Below are positions 1 through 6,828 of a stretch of 13,678 nucleotides of DNA, piece after piece. This DNA comes from Alphaproteobacteria bacterium. GTDB lineage: Bacteria; Pseudomonadota; Alphaproteobacteria; Rickettsiales; JAIXRX01. Location of the stretch: assembly GCA_027485005.1 (NCBI GenBank), contig JAIXRX010000106.1, positions 1 through 13,678 on the forward strand. Reading direction: 5' to 3'. Each line of letters opens with the position of its first letter. Positions within the stretch are counted from its first letter, which is position 1. A program made the translations under genes and the position numbers. The notes under the pieces are model-generated. The model was given only the letters and a program-made list of their open reading frames with translations, did not search any database and was not told the DNA's origin.

Positions 1-242
1 AAACCAAAGCGTGTGGCAGCAGTGGCTGAAATGTCGCCTGGCAAATAACCATACTTATCACGGAATGTGTTAACGGCTGCGTTGTAGCGATCAAGCTGAG
101 TGGCAGTGGAGCGAATAGCAGCTGACTTAATCATGTCCTGACCAACCAAGACACCGCCAATGATAAGACCGACAATAACTAAAACAATGGCTAATTCGAC
201 CAGCGTAAAGCCGCTTTGTTTTTTATTGGATAGCACGCGCAT
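1..242 (-). CDS. Type IV pilin-like protein, copy A (partial, C-terminus outside window)
   Basis: Only the first 80 codons are inside the window. ATG at 242 is preceded by AAGGA about six bases upstream. The protein opens with a short basic leader (MRVLSNKKQSG) followed by FTLVE, the prepilin peptidase recognition site: cleavage between Gly11 and Phe12, with the conserved Glu at mature position 5. A hydrophobic helix of about 20 residues follows, then a segment with GYLPGDI. This is the N-terminal methylation pilin/pseudopilin fold, expected to be inserted in the inner membrane and assembled into a pilus or secretion pseudopilus. It lies 23 bases downstream of copy B and is presumably co-transcribed with it. 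From the shared KQSG onward the two copies match at 71 of 73 residues. Whether it is a major pilin, a minor pilin or a pseudopilin cannot be decided, because the C-terminal domain is missing and no assembly genes are visible. Confidence 0.85.
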   Translation of the reverse strand, partial: MRVLSNKKQSGFTLVELAIVLVIVGLIIGGVLVGQDMIKSAAIRSTATQLDRYNAAVNTFRDKYGYLPGDISATAATRFG

Positions 243-265
243 ATAATTCCTTAACTTCTGATTGA

Positions 266-1069
266 TTATTGCATGCGGAGACGTAGCTGACAGGTAGTAT
301 TATTAGCAGCCGCCTCACTAACAGTATTATAAACATCTGGGGTTGCCGATGTATCCGTACATTGATCATCGGTCAGACCAGTTGTAATATTGAGGGTCGT
401 TGCAACAGCTGCCGTTCCGCAGGCGGCGGTAGCACAGGCGTTACGAGTAATACCTGTTGCTGGATATCCATCGTCAGTTTTTTGATCAATGTTAAAGGCT
501 TCCTGTGGAGACAGATTGTTCACAGAGGTAATCGCAGAGGTCGTTGTCGCGGTAATGTTCATTAACTGATAGTAGTTAAAACCAGATGCTGCGAATACTG
601 TGAAGAGATTACCTCGACCAATTCTGGCCTCTGGTAAATAAGCTTTAATAGTATCTGGTGTTAATGCAGGGGAAGGCGCATCTGTTGCAGTGGTAAAGCC
701 GCCATCAACAAGATTTGCTGTGTTAAGGTCCACCCAGAATAGGAGCATCTCATGCCCAAGATACGTAAGTGCTTGTGTCGAGTTTTGAACTAAACCGTTG
801 CCATCGCCTTGTCCTGTGGTGCCTGCTCGTGTAACAAAACCAAAGCGGGCTGCAGCAGTTGAGGATATATCTCCTGGCAAGTAACCGTATTTATCTCGGA
901 AGGTGTTGACGGCCGCATTGTAGCGATCAAGCTGAGTAGCGGTGGAACGAATGGCAGCTGACTTAATCATGTCTTGCCCAACCAAAACACCACCAATAAT
1001 AAGGCCAACAATTACCAATACGATGGCTAATTCGACAAGCGTGAAGCCGCTTTGTTTATTATTTTTCAT
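266..1069 (-). CDS. Type IV pilin-like protein, copy B
   Basis: This is a complete 267-residue prepilin-like protein. The leader MKNNKQSG is followed by FTLVELAIVLVIVG, giving a class III prepilin cleavage site, Glu at mature position 5 and a long hydrophobic helix. The body is rich in Thr, Ala and Asn. The C-terminal third has four cysteines: two close together (NACATAACG), then one after TTGLTDDQ and one seven residues from the end. They could form disulfides like the D-region loop of pilins. I chose ATG 1069 because GGGGA lies nine bases upstream; an in-frame TTG at 1078 directly abuts that GGGGA and is unlikely. It is longer than typical major pilins (about 150 residues), so a minor pilin or adhesive pseudopilin is possible. 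It is first in a tandem pair with copy A. Role in adhesion, motility or secretion is inference from the fold only. Confidence 0.88.
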   Translation of the reverse strand: MKNNKQSGFTLVELAIVLVIVGLIIGGVLVGQDMIKSAAIRSTATQLDRYNAAVNTFRDKYGYLPGDISSTAAARFGFVTRAGTTGQGDGNGLVQNSTQALTYLGHEMLLFWVDLNTANLVDGGFTTATDAPSPALTPDTIKAYLPEARIGRGNLFTVFAASGFNYYQLMNITATTTSAITSVNNLSPQEAFNIDQKTDDGYPATGITRNACATAACGTAAVATTLNITTGLTDDQCTDTSATPDVYNTVSEAAANNTTCQLRLRMQ

Positions 1070-1172
1070 GTTACACAATCCCCAAGTTAAAAAGCGTTTT
1101 CATTTTCTTGTCGCAAATTTTAATGCTTTGCCTTTTTTTGTATCATGCGTCAGCGTGAAACATTGTCACTAA

Positions 1173-1201
1173 ATTTTAATCAAAGTGATGGCTGCAAACA
1201 A
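1173..1201 (-). promoter_or_regulatory. Candidate promoter of the pilin pair
   Basis: On the minus strand TTGTTT (1196-1201) and TAAAAT (1173-1178) are separated by exactly 17 bases, which fits a sigma-70-type promoter. It would start transcription near 1165 and leave a leader of roughly 95 bases before the pilin ATG at 1069. This is judged by eye only. Confidence 0.35.
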
Positions 1202-1227
1202 TAATTATCATACGCTATTTGTCTGTA

Positions 1228-1245
1228 TGTTGCAATGTCGCAACA
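1228..1245. repeat. Inverted repeat TGTTGC-N6-GCAACA
   Basis: A perfect 6-bp inverted repeat with a 6-base centre lies 12 bases beyond the trcR stop and about 27 bases upstream of the candidate pilin -35 box. No T-run follows on the minus strand, so it does not look like an intrinsic terminator. A closely similar sequence occurs at 11522-11539. It could be an operator or an mRNA hairpin. Confidence 0.4.
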
Positions 1246-1257
1246 AAAAGTGAGGGT

Positions 1258-1791
1258 TTAGACTGCGTTACTGCCCTTGGATGCTTTGGCAACAGCCATA
1301 TCCAGATGAGTCTGCGTGCACAAGCCAAGCAAAACTGGGTCACGAGGCTTAATGTTGCTGTGATTCCAATGCTGCTTATCACGTACCGCAGAAATAGTGT
1401 TTTTCGTTGTGCCAATGAGCTTTACGATCTGCGCATCGGTTAAATCTGGGAAGTTTTTTATCAACCAAGAAATTGCATCTGGCTTGTCAGCACGGCGAGC
1501 GACTGGTGTATAGCGCCCACCTTTGGCTTTGGTTTGAATATATTGACGGGCATTGCCTGCCAATTCGAGCTTTGCATTTTCGTCTGCTTCTGCCGCACGA
1601 ATGCTCTCAAGCGCCAGCTGACCATTGCTGGTTGGGTCTTGGCCAATGATGCCAGACGACACTTCGCCATCTGCAATACCTTGGATTTCTAGAGGGTGCA
1701 TGCCGCAAAAGTCAGCAATTTGCTCAAAGGTAAGGGTAGTGTTTTCAACCAACCAAACGGCAGTGGCTTTAGGCATCAAAGGCAAAGACAT
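1258..1791 (-). CDS. trcR: DUF1013 family cell-cycle transcriptional regulator TrcR
   Basis: The 177-residue protein matches my memory of the alphaproteobacterial DUF1013 family. Its Caulobacter member, TrcR, is known to travel with RNA polymerase and control cell-cycle transcription. Two helix-turn-helix-like segments are visible. One is near the N-terminus (about residues 12-40, with LTFEQIADFCGMHPLEIQGI). A second is at about 117-138 (LTDAQIVKLIGTTKNTISAV) and is followed by the distinctive HWNHSNIKPRDPVLLGLC stretch. The conserved GGRYTPVARRADKPDAI region lies between them. The start is secure: AAGGAG sits six bases before the ATG. A candidate promoter lies directly upstream, so it is probably transcribed on its own or with read-through from the oxidoreductase 73 bases away. 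Acts in the cytoplasm. Family assignment is strong; function in this organism is by homology. Confidence 0.88.
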   Translation of the reverse strand: MSLPLMPKATAVWLVENTTLTFEQIADFCGMHPLEIQGIADGEVSSGIIGQDPTSNGQLALESIRAAEADENAKLELAGNARQYIQTKAKGGRYTPVARRADKPDAISWLIKNFPDLTDAQIVKLIGTTKNTISAVRDKQHWNHSNIKPRDPVLLGLCTQTHLDMAVAKASKGSNAV

Positions 1792-1811
1792 GACAAACTC
1801 CTTAAGTTTTG

Positions 1812-1840
1812 ATTAGAGGCAGTTGCGCGACAGGCAGCAA
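1812..1840 (-). promoter_or_regulatory. Candidate promoter of trcR
   Basis: On the minus strand TTGCTG (1835-1840) and TCTAAT (1812-1817) are 17 bases apart. Transcription would begin near 1805, just before the AAGGAG ribosome binding site (1798-1803), giving a very short leader of about 14 bases. Identified by eye; the spacing is ideal but the boxes are imperfect. Confidence 0.4.
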
Positions 1841-1864
1841 ACCGCTAAAATTCTGAAAAACGGC

Positions 1865-2857
1865 CTATAGCTTTAGAACAATTTTCCCCAAGTGCAAGCG
1901 GTCTTCCATACGTTTTTGTGCTTCTTGTGCATTTTCCAACAAAAATTCACTATCAATCAGGGGTTTCCATGCACTTTTTTCCAGGCTTGGCCATACGTGC
2001 GCCATCAATTCAGCACTAACTTTCGCTTTAGATGCTGAGCTTCGATTGCGCAGCGTCAGGCCTTTCCAGGTCAGTTGTTTCATGAGTAGGCTGGCCATAT
2101 TTAGCTTAATTTGTGCGCCGTTGAGGAATGCGATACTCACCATGCGCCCTCCCACTGCTAATGCGCTTAGTGATGGCTGTAGAGCGTCACCGCCAAGCAT
2201 ATCTAGCACGACATCCACCCCTCGACCACTGGTGAGTGCTTTGATTTGCACTGCAAGATCGGGCGCTTTGTAGTTTATTCCCTTAATGGCACCGAGTTGT
2301 TCGCAGCGCTCGCATTTTTCTGGAGTGCTGGCGGTTGCAATAACTTTGGCGCCATAATGGGTCAGAAGGGGGATAGCAATAGTTCCTATGCCGCTGGTAC
2401 CACCTTGAATTAAAACGGTTTCAGAAGGTACAAGATGAGCATCGCTAACTAATGCCATCCATACCGTAAAACAGGCTTCTGGAAGGGCGGCGGCTTCAGC
2501 AAACCCCAATGTGTTGGGAATGGGTAAAAGCTGGGAAACAGGCACAGCTACGTATTCTGCATAGCCCCCGCCATTAGTTAGCGCACAGACCGATTGCCCA
2601 ATGGTCCACTCGCTGGCAGAAACTTTGGTGCCAAGGGCGGCAATGCTACCAGACACTTCAAGCCCTGGAATGGGGGAGGCCCCTTCAGGTGCAGGGTACA
2701 TGCCCAGTCGTTGAAACACGTCGGCACGATTAATACCAGCATAGGCAACGCGTATCAGCACTTCATGGTCTTGCGGCGTAGGAATCGGACATTCACTGAG
2801 TACGAGCCTGCCTTCGGGCCCTGCGTTTTCAATCATTATGCAACGCATCATGCTCAT
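1865..2857 (-). CDS. NAD(P)H quinone oxidoreductase, PIG3-like (zinc-free MDR family)
   Basis: This 330-residue protein belongs to the medium-chain dehydrogenase/reductase superfamily, quinone oxidoreductase branch. The N-terminal GroES-like domain carries the PIG3-type signature GINRADVFQRLGMYPAPEG (residues 41-59) and PGLEVSG. The nucleotide-binding Rossmann domain has GGTSGIG at about 152-158. The GHE and cysteine-rich zinc motifs of alcohol dehydrogenases are absent, so it should act without zinc, transferring hydride from NADPH to quinones or similar electrophiles in the cytosol. Length is normal for the family. I use the first of three clustered ATGs (2857, 2851, 2848) because AGGA lies ten bases upstream of it. 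It is divergent from the DUF1192 gene across 78 bases and is followed by trcR on the same strand. The natural substrate cannot be told from sequence. Confidence 0.88.
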   Translation of the reverse strand: MSMMRCIMIENAGPEGRLVLSECPIPTPQDHEVLIRVAYAGINRADVFQRLGMYPAPEGASPIPGLEVSGSIAALGTKVSASEWTIGQSVCALTNGGGYAEYVAVPVSQLLPIPNTLGFAEAAALPEACFTVWMALVSDAHLVPSETVLIQGGTSGIGTIAIPLLTHYGAKVIATASTPEKCERCEQLGAIKGINYKAPDLAVQIKALTSGRGVDVVLDMLGGDALQPSLSALAVGGRMVSIAFLNGAQIKLNMASLLMKQLTWKGLTLRNRSSASKAKVSAELMAHVWPSLEKSAWKPLIDSEFLLENAQEAQKRMEDRLHLGKIVLKL

Positions 2858-2873
2858 GATATATTTGTCCTAC

Positions 2874-2923
2874 TTGTCAGTTGTGCATAACTCACTTAAA
2901 ACAACTTTAAGGTCGTTTGGCAA
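2874..2923. promoter_or_regulatory. Candidate overlapping divergent promoters
   Basis: The 78-base gap between the divergent oxidoreductase and DUF1192 genes must hold both promoters. On the plus strand TTGTCA (2874-2879) and TTAAAA (2896-2901) are 16 bases apart. On the minus strand TTGCCA (2918-2923) and TTTAAG (2895-2900) are 17 bases apart. Both weak -10 boxes use the same TTTAA/TTAAA stretch, so the two would exclude each other. Read by eye; -10 matches are poor. Confidence 0.3.
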
Positions 2924-2935
2924 GGGAGAGTAAAG

Positions 2936-3121
2936 ATGGATGATGAAGACCACAAAAAACGTTCTCACGCTGTGGCGATACCTCGCGTGCTTGAGGCATT
3001 GTCTGTGGATGATTTGCGAAACTATGCAGGCCTACTTGAAGAAGAAAAAGCCCGCGTTTTGCAAGAGATAGAGCGCAAGAAACATGTGCGTGCCGCCGCC
3101 GATAATTTCTTTAAAGTATGA
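2936..3121 (+). CDS. DUF1192 family small protein
   Basis: This 61-residue protein resembles the DUF1192 family, small charged proteins found mainly in Alphaproteobacteria. It begins with a hydrophilic MDDEDHKKR segment, continues through LEALSVDDLRNYAGLLEEE, the family hallmark as I recall it, and ends in a helical, Lys/Arg/Glu-rich stretch (about residues 25-52) that could form a short coiled coil. It has no signal peptide or membrane segment, so it should be cytoplasmic. AGGGAGAG lies just upstream of the ATG. It is first in a two-gene plus-strand unit; the patatin start follows its stop by 18 bases. No function is established for the family to my knowledge, and linkage to the patatin does not by itself show one. 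Confidence 0.75.
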   Translation: MDDEDHKKRSHAVAIPRVLEALSVDDLRNYAGLLEEEKARVLQEIERKKHVRAAADNFFKV

Positions 3122-3139
3122 ACCAAAAGGATTAGCCAA

Positions 3140-4231
3140 GTGCCCGCGACGAGTAAAAAAACCAAACCACAATCCCCTCGAAAAAAATCAACGGAAGCGC
3201 TGCAGAAAGATCATTGTGATGTGCGAGTCATTAGTTTGGCGCTGCAAGGTGGAGGAGCGCATGGGGCATTTACTTGGGGCGTATTGGACCAATTGTTAAT
3301 GGATGAGCGCCTTAGGATTGAGGCTGTGACCGCGACCAGTGCAGGTGCGATGAATGCCGCGATGATGGCGTATGGTTTGGCCACAGGTGGGCGCGATGAA
3401 GCACGCAAGCTGTTGCGTATTTTCTGGCGCCGCGTTAGCCAGGCGTCCAGTATGTCGATGCTGCAAGCCACGCCGTTTGAAAAAATGATGGGGGCGCGTA
3501 GTTTGGATTATTCCCCATCGTTTATGGCGATGGACATGATGACGCGCTTTTTTTCTCCCTATCAGCTTAATTGGTTCGATGTGAATCCACTGCGAAACAT
3601 TGTAGCTGAGATGGTGGATTTTGATTATCTGGCCAAACATAATCCAATTAAATTATTTGTGAATGCCACACAGGTAAAGACTGGCAAGGTCAAGGTGTTT
3701 GGGCCTGAAGCGCTGACGCTTGATATGGTGATGGCATCGGCTTGTTTGCCATTTTTGTTTAAAGCAGTCGAAGTTGATGGGGAGCCATATTGGGACGGTG
3801 GCTATTCGGGTAATCCTGCAATTTTTCCATTATTTTACCACTGTCAATCAAGTGATGTAGTACTGGTGCAGATTAACCCAATGGTGCGTGAAATGGTGCC
3901 TACCAAAGCACCAGAAATTATCGACCGCATTAATGAAATCAGTTTCAATTCAAACTTGATGAGCGAGATGCGTGCGATTGATTTTGTCAGTCGCCTGATT
4001 CATTCAGGACATTTAGACGCAAAAAGCTACAAGCCTATGTTGGTTCATATGATTGAAGCGCCCGCCGTTTTAGGTGAATATGATTACTCAACTAAACTGA
4101 ATGCGGACTGGGACTTTTTGGTGCATTTGCACGATGCTGGTGTGCAGGCTGCCACCGAATGGGTGGATGCTAATTTTGATAAATTAGGCGTTGAGTCAAG
4201 CGCACCTATCCGCGAGACATTCTTGTTATAA
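3140..4231 (+). CDS. Patatin-like phospholipase
   Basis: This 363-residue protein is a predicted lipid acyl hydrolase with the patatin Ser-Asp dyad. The oxyanion-hole motif GGGAHG is at residues 37-42. The nucleophile elbow is ATSAG at 65-69 with Ser67; the first glycine of GXSXG is replaced by Ala. The catalytic Asp is in DGGYSGNP (Asp219). The conserved block LASACLPFLF-like (ASACLPFLFKAVEVDG) precedes it. There is a basic, low-complexity N-terminus of about 25 residues (Lys, Thr, Pro, Ser) and no signal peptide, so it is probably cytosolic or peripheral on the membrane. GTG at 3140 is the chosen start: AAAAGG lies nine bases upstream and 18 bases separate it from the DUF1192 stop, which suggests one operon. 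Substrate (phospholipid, lysolipid or storage lipid) is unknown. The gene ends at a bidirectional terminator facing rpmE. Confidence 0.88.
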   Translation: MPATSKKTKPQSPRKKSTEALQKDHCDVRVISLALQGGGAHGAFTWGVLDQLLMDERLRIEAVTATSAGAMNAAMMAYGLATGGRDEARKLLRIFWRRVSQASSMSMLQATPFEKMMGARSLDYSPSFMAMDMMTRFFSPYQLNWFDVNPLRNIVAEMVDFDYLAKHNPIKLFVNATQVKTGKVKVFGPEALTLDMVMASACLPFLFKAVEVDGEPYWDGGYSGNPAIFPLFYHCQSSDVVLVQINPMVREMVPTKAPEIIDRINEISFNSNLMSEMRAIDFVSRLIHSGHLDAKSYKPMLVHMIEAPAVLGEYDYSTKLNADWDFLVHLHDAGVQAATEWVDANFDKLGVESSAPIRETFLL

Positions 4232-4232
4232 A

Positions 4233-4265
4233 AAAGGGCAGCCAGAGCTGCCCTTTCTCATTTTT
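4233..4265. terminator. Bidirectional intrinsic terminator between convergent patatin and rpmE genes
   Basis: AAAGGGCAGC (4233-4242) pairs perfectly with GCTGCCCTTT (4247-4256) around a CAGA loop. On the plus strand the stem is followed by CTCATTTTT. On the minus strand the T side of the stem continues into T residues and serves rpmE. It starts two bases after the patatin stop. Confidence 0.9.
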
Positions 4266-4278
4266 AGCTCGCGCAATA

Positions 4279-4539
4279 TTATGCTGCGTCGCTTTCTTTC
4301 GTATCTTTTTTCTCGTTGCTTTCTCTGCCCAAGAAGCTGAATTTGTTATTGAACTTCTCCATTTGACCAGTTTTACGCAGGTTAACACCACCAACCCAAG
4401 CTGGGTGGGTGAGGGGATCAACGTCCAATTGCAGGGTGTCACCCGCTTTACCAAGGGTCGAGCGGCTTTTGTATTTCGTGCCATCCGTCATCACAATGGT
4501 GATTTCATGATAATCAGGGTGAATGCCAGCTTTAGCCAT
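4279..4539 (-). CDS. rpmE: 50S ribosomal protein L31
   Basis: The 86-residue product matches bacterial L31: [16 protein letters not shown] near the N-terminus, then [14 protein letters not shown] and a [10 protein letters not shown] end, the arrangement seen in alphaproteobacterial L31. It contains no cysteine at all, so it is the zinc-independent form and cannot serve as a zinc store. The tail after FSFLG (about 16 residues, mixed Lys, Glu and Asp) is a hydrophilic extension. GGAG lies eight bases before the ATG. It is monocistronic as far as can be seen, with its own candidate promoter and the shared terminator downstream. It sits at the 50S subunit interface and contributes to the bridge with the 30S head. 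Confidence 0.95.
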   Translation of the reverse strand: MAKAGIHPDYHEITIVMTDGTKYKSRSTLGKAGDTLQLDVDPLTHPAWVGGVNLRKTGQMEKFNNKFSFLGRESNEKKDTKESDAA

Positions 4540-4585
4540 GGTTTTCTCCGTATGTTCGGTCAGGTATATTATGTAAAGAGGCAGC

Positions 4586-4613
4586 TTTATATAAGGTTTT
4601 TAGGCAAAGGCAA
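4586..4613 (-). promoter_or_regulatory. Candidate promoter of rpmE
   Basis: On the minus strand TTGCCT (4608-4613) and TATAAA (4586-4591) are separated by 16 bases. The TTGCCT hexamer is immediately repeated. A start near 4579 would give a leader of about 40 bases before the rpmE ATG. Confidence 0.45.
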
Positions 4614-4645
4614 GGTTTTTGTGCCATCACTTTACAAAATAGCCT

Positions 4646-4676
4646 GAAAAATAGACGCTGGCTCTGCCTAAGTCTC
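4646..4676 (-). terminator. Possible weak terminator after thiD
   Basis: On the minus strand AGAC (4672-4675) and GTCT (4653-4656) pair around a second stem GGC-AGA-GCC, with a 3x3 internal mismatch between the stems, and are followed by ATTTTT. It overlaps the thiD stop codon. The broken stem makes it a weak candidate. Confidence 0.35.
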
Positions 4677-5462
4677 TAAAATCCACCCATGGTTCAGCGG
4701 GCCATGGCCATGGCCAATGGTAGGGGCGCTGGCGATGGCCTTTTGCACATAGGCATGCGCGCGGGCGGCGGCGGCGGGTAGAGGCATCCCCTGCGCAAGC
4801 CCTGTGGCAATCGCGCTGGCCATGGTGCAGCCGGTGCCATGGGTGTTGTTGGTGGCGATGCGCTGGGTGCGGTAGGTTGAAATCTCGCCGCTTTCTTCCC
4901 GCAGCACATCCACAATCTCTTGGCTTTCACTATGTCCACCTTTGAGGATCACCGCTTTTGCCCCCAGCTTTTGCAAGGCTTTAGCCGCATTCACCATCTC
5001 ATCTTCTGTTGAGATGGTTTTGCCAAGCAAATGCTCCGCTTCTGGCAGATTGGGCGTGAGCACTGTGGCGCGCGGCACCAAGCGGGTGCGGAGTGCATCC
5101 ATCGCCTCGCTTTGCAGCAGCGGAGCGCCGCCCTTGGCAATCATCACAGGATCAAGAATCAATGGCATGGCGGGGTAATCTTCCAGCACATCAGCAATGG
5201 CATGGATAATTTCAGCATTCAGTAACATGCCCGTTTTGATGGCGTCGGCGCCAATATCTTCCAGCACCACGCGCATTTGCTGTGCCACAAATGCAGCGGG
5301 CACCGCATGCACACCATGCACGCCCAAGGTGTTTTGCGCGGTGAGTGCGGTGATGGCGGTGGCGGCAAATCCGCCTAGCATCGTCACCGTTTTAATATCG
5401 GCTTGAATGCCTGCGCCCCCGCCCGAATCCGAGCCTGCAACAATCAGCACGCGCCCTTTCAT
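4668..5462 (-). CDS. thiD: Hydroxymethylpyrimidine/phosphomethylpyrimidine kinase ThiD
   Basis: ThiD phosphorylates 4-amino-5-hydroxymethyl-2-methylpyrimidine and its monophosphate, giving HMP-PP for thiamine synthesis in the cytoplasm. The 264-residue protein is of normal length and shows the ribokinase-like HMP kinase motifs: AGSDSGGGAGIQAD at residues 9-22 (substrate site), DPVM at 104-107, KGGH at 174-177 and HGTGC at 208-212 (anion hole, with the catalytic-region Cys212). I start at ATG 5462, four bases after the glmM stop and beginning MKGRVLIVAGSDS as in the family; an in-frame TTG at 5498 would add 12 atypical residues. There is no clear Shine-Dalgarno, so translation is probably coupled to glmM. 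Much of the coding sequence is GC-rich: seven lines counted by hand (4741-5160) give about 60% G+C. No other thiamine genes are nearby. Confidence 0.93.
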   Translation of the reverse strand: MKGRVLIVAGSDSGGGAGIQADIKTVTMLGGFAATAITALTAQNTLGVHGVHAVPAAFVAQQMRVVLEDIGADAIKTGMLLNAEIIHAIADVLEDYPAMPLILDPVMIAKGGAPLLQSEAMDALRTRLVPRATVLTPNLPEAEHLLGKTISTEDEMVNAAKALQKLGAKAVILKGGHSESQEIVDVLREESGEISTYRTQRIATNNTHGTGCTMASAIATGLAQGMPLPAAAARAHAYVQKAIASAPTIGHGHGPLNHGWILET

Positions 5463-5466
5463 GGGA

Positions 5467-6822
5467 TTAAGCAGACATGGTTTGCATGGCGCTTGCAAGT
5501 TCGGCGCTTAATGCTTTAATTTCATCCGCATTTTCGCCTTCCAACATAATCCGAATCAAAGGCTCGGTGCCGGATTTGCGAATAAAAACGCGACCGCGTT
5601 TAGACAGTTGCGCGCTTGCGGCAGCAATCGCTTCCTTCACATGAGTTTGTTCCAGCGGAGAAGAGCCTTTGCCATAGCGCACATTGGTGAGTAGCTGTGG
5701 CAGTGGCGTGTATAAGCGTGCAAGATCACTGAGCGATTGGCCGCGCTCAACCACGAGTGCCAGCACTTGAAGGGCGGCCAACAAACCGTCTCCTGTGGTG
5801 GCGTAGTTCGACATAATCAAATGCCCCGACTGCTCGCCGCCAAGGTTATAATTACCTGCACGCATCGCTTCCATTACATAGCGGTCGCCGACCGCGGTGC
5901 GAATCAAATCAATCCCCAACGTATTCAGGTAGCGCTCAAGGCCGATATTACTCATTTCAGTGGCCACAACCGCATTACCTCGCAGCTGGCGGGTGGTATG
6001 CCATTGGGTGGCAATCATTGCTAATAATTGGTCACCATTTAACACGGTGCCATGCTCGTCGCACATCACTAACCGGTCGGCGTCGCCATCCACCGCAATC
6101 CCAAGATGCGCACCATGCTCTTGCACTGCCGCACACAAGGCTTCAGGGTGTGTAGAGCCGCAGCCATCATTGATATTGGTGCCATTAGGAGAAACGCCGA
6201 TTTTAATAACTTCAGCACCTAGCTCCCATAAGATTTCCCCGCCAATTGCATAGGCGGCACCATTGGCGCCATCAAATACAATCTTCAGTCCGTCTAGGCG
6301 CAAATGTTTTGGGAAGGTTTGTTTGATAAATTCCACATAACGGCCGCGCGCATCCTCCAATCGGCTGGCACGCCCGAGTTTTTCAGGTGCGCTAAGGCCT
6401 TGGTTAGTGTCGGCGTCAATAATCGCTTCGATTTTTAATTCGGACTCTTCCGAAAGTTTGAAACCATCGGGCCCAAAAAGTTTAATCCCGTTGTCTTGAT
6501 AAGGGTTATGGGACGCAGAAATCATCACCCCTAAATCAGCGCGCAAACTACGTGTCAGTAGTGCCACCGCAGGCGTTGGCACAGGGCCGACCAACACTAC
6601 ATCCATTCCCACCGAGATAAAGCCTGCCGTTAAGGCTGGCTCAATCATATAGCCAGAAAGGCGGGTGTCTTTGCCAATTACCACGCGGTGTTTATGGTCA
6701 CCGCTCAGGCCATAGATGCCAGCGGCCATGCCAAGTTTTAATGCAAATTCAGCGGTCATTGGAAAGTGGTTGGCGGTGCCGCGCACGCCGTCTGTTCCAA
6801 AATATTTGCGTTTATTACCCAT
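5467..6822 (-). CDS. glmM: Phosphoglucosamine mutase
   Basis: GlmM converts glucosamine-6-phosphate to glucosamine-1-phosphate, the step before GlmU in UDP-GlcNAc synthesis for peptidoglycan and lipopolysaccharide. The 451-residue protein is full length. Motifs in order: [11 protein letters not shown] at the N-terminus; the active-site loop ISASHNP with the phosphorylated Ser at about 104; the metal loop DGDADR at 245-250; the sugar-binding loop GGEQSGH at 328-334; and the phosphate-binding loop RKSGTEP at 415-421. All key residues are present. The start ATG is six bases past the ftsH stop and has only a weak AAGAA upstream, so it is likely coupled to ftsH. ftsH-glmM adjacency is the usual alphaproteobacterial arrangement. 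Confidence 0.97.
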   Translation of the reverse strand: MGNKRKYFGTDGVRGTANHFPMTAEFALKLGMAAGIYGLSGDHKHRVVIGKDTRLSGYMIEPALTAGFISVGMDVVLVGPVPTPAVALLTRSLRADLGVMISASHNPYQDNGIKLFGPDGFKLSEESELKIEAIIDADTNQGLSAPEKLGRASRLEDARGRYVEFIKQTFPKHLRLDGLKIVFDGANGAAYAIGGEILWELGAEVIKIGVSPNGTNINDGCGSTHPEALCAAVQEHGAHLGIAVDGDADRLVMCDEHGTVLNGDQLLAMIATQWHTTRQLRGNAVVATEMSNIGLERYLNTLGIDLIRTAVGDRYVMEAMRAGNYNLGGEQSGHLIMSNYATTGDGLLAALQVLALVVERGQSLSDLARLYTPLPQLLTNVRYGKGSSPLEQTHVKEAIAAASAQLSKRGRVFIRKSGTEPLIRIMLEGENADEIKALSAELASAMQTMSA

Positions 6823-6828
6823 AAATTC

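Noticed and set aside
1070..1078. TTG start three codons upstream for pilin copy B
   Set aside because: The GGGGA ribosome binding site directly abuts the TTG but is nine bases from ATG 1069, and the ATG gives the usual short prepilin leader.
1..1078. Near-repeat between 1-200 and 840-1040 as a DNA repeat or recombination product
   Set aside because: The similarity is at protein level with many silent differences, so it reflects two homologous genes rather than a recent DNA repeat.
4681..4725. Cluster of CCATGG palindromes near the thiD 3' end
   Set aside because: It encodes the His-Gly repeat IGHGHGPLNHGW of ThiD; alternating CAT and GGC codons produce the palindromes.
5463..5498. TTG start extending thiD into glmM
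   Set aside because: It would add 12 residues before the conserved MKGRVLIVAGSDS start and overlap the glmM end; ATG 5462 fits the family.
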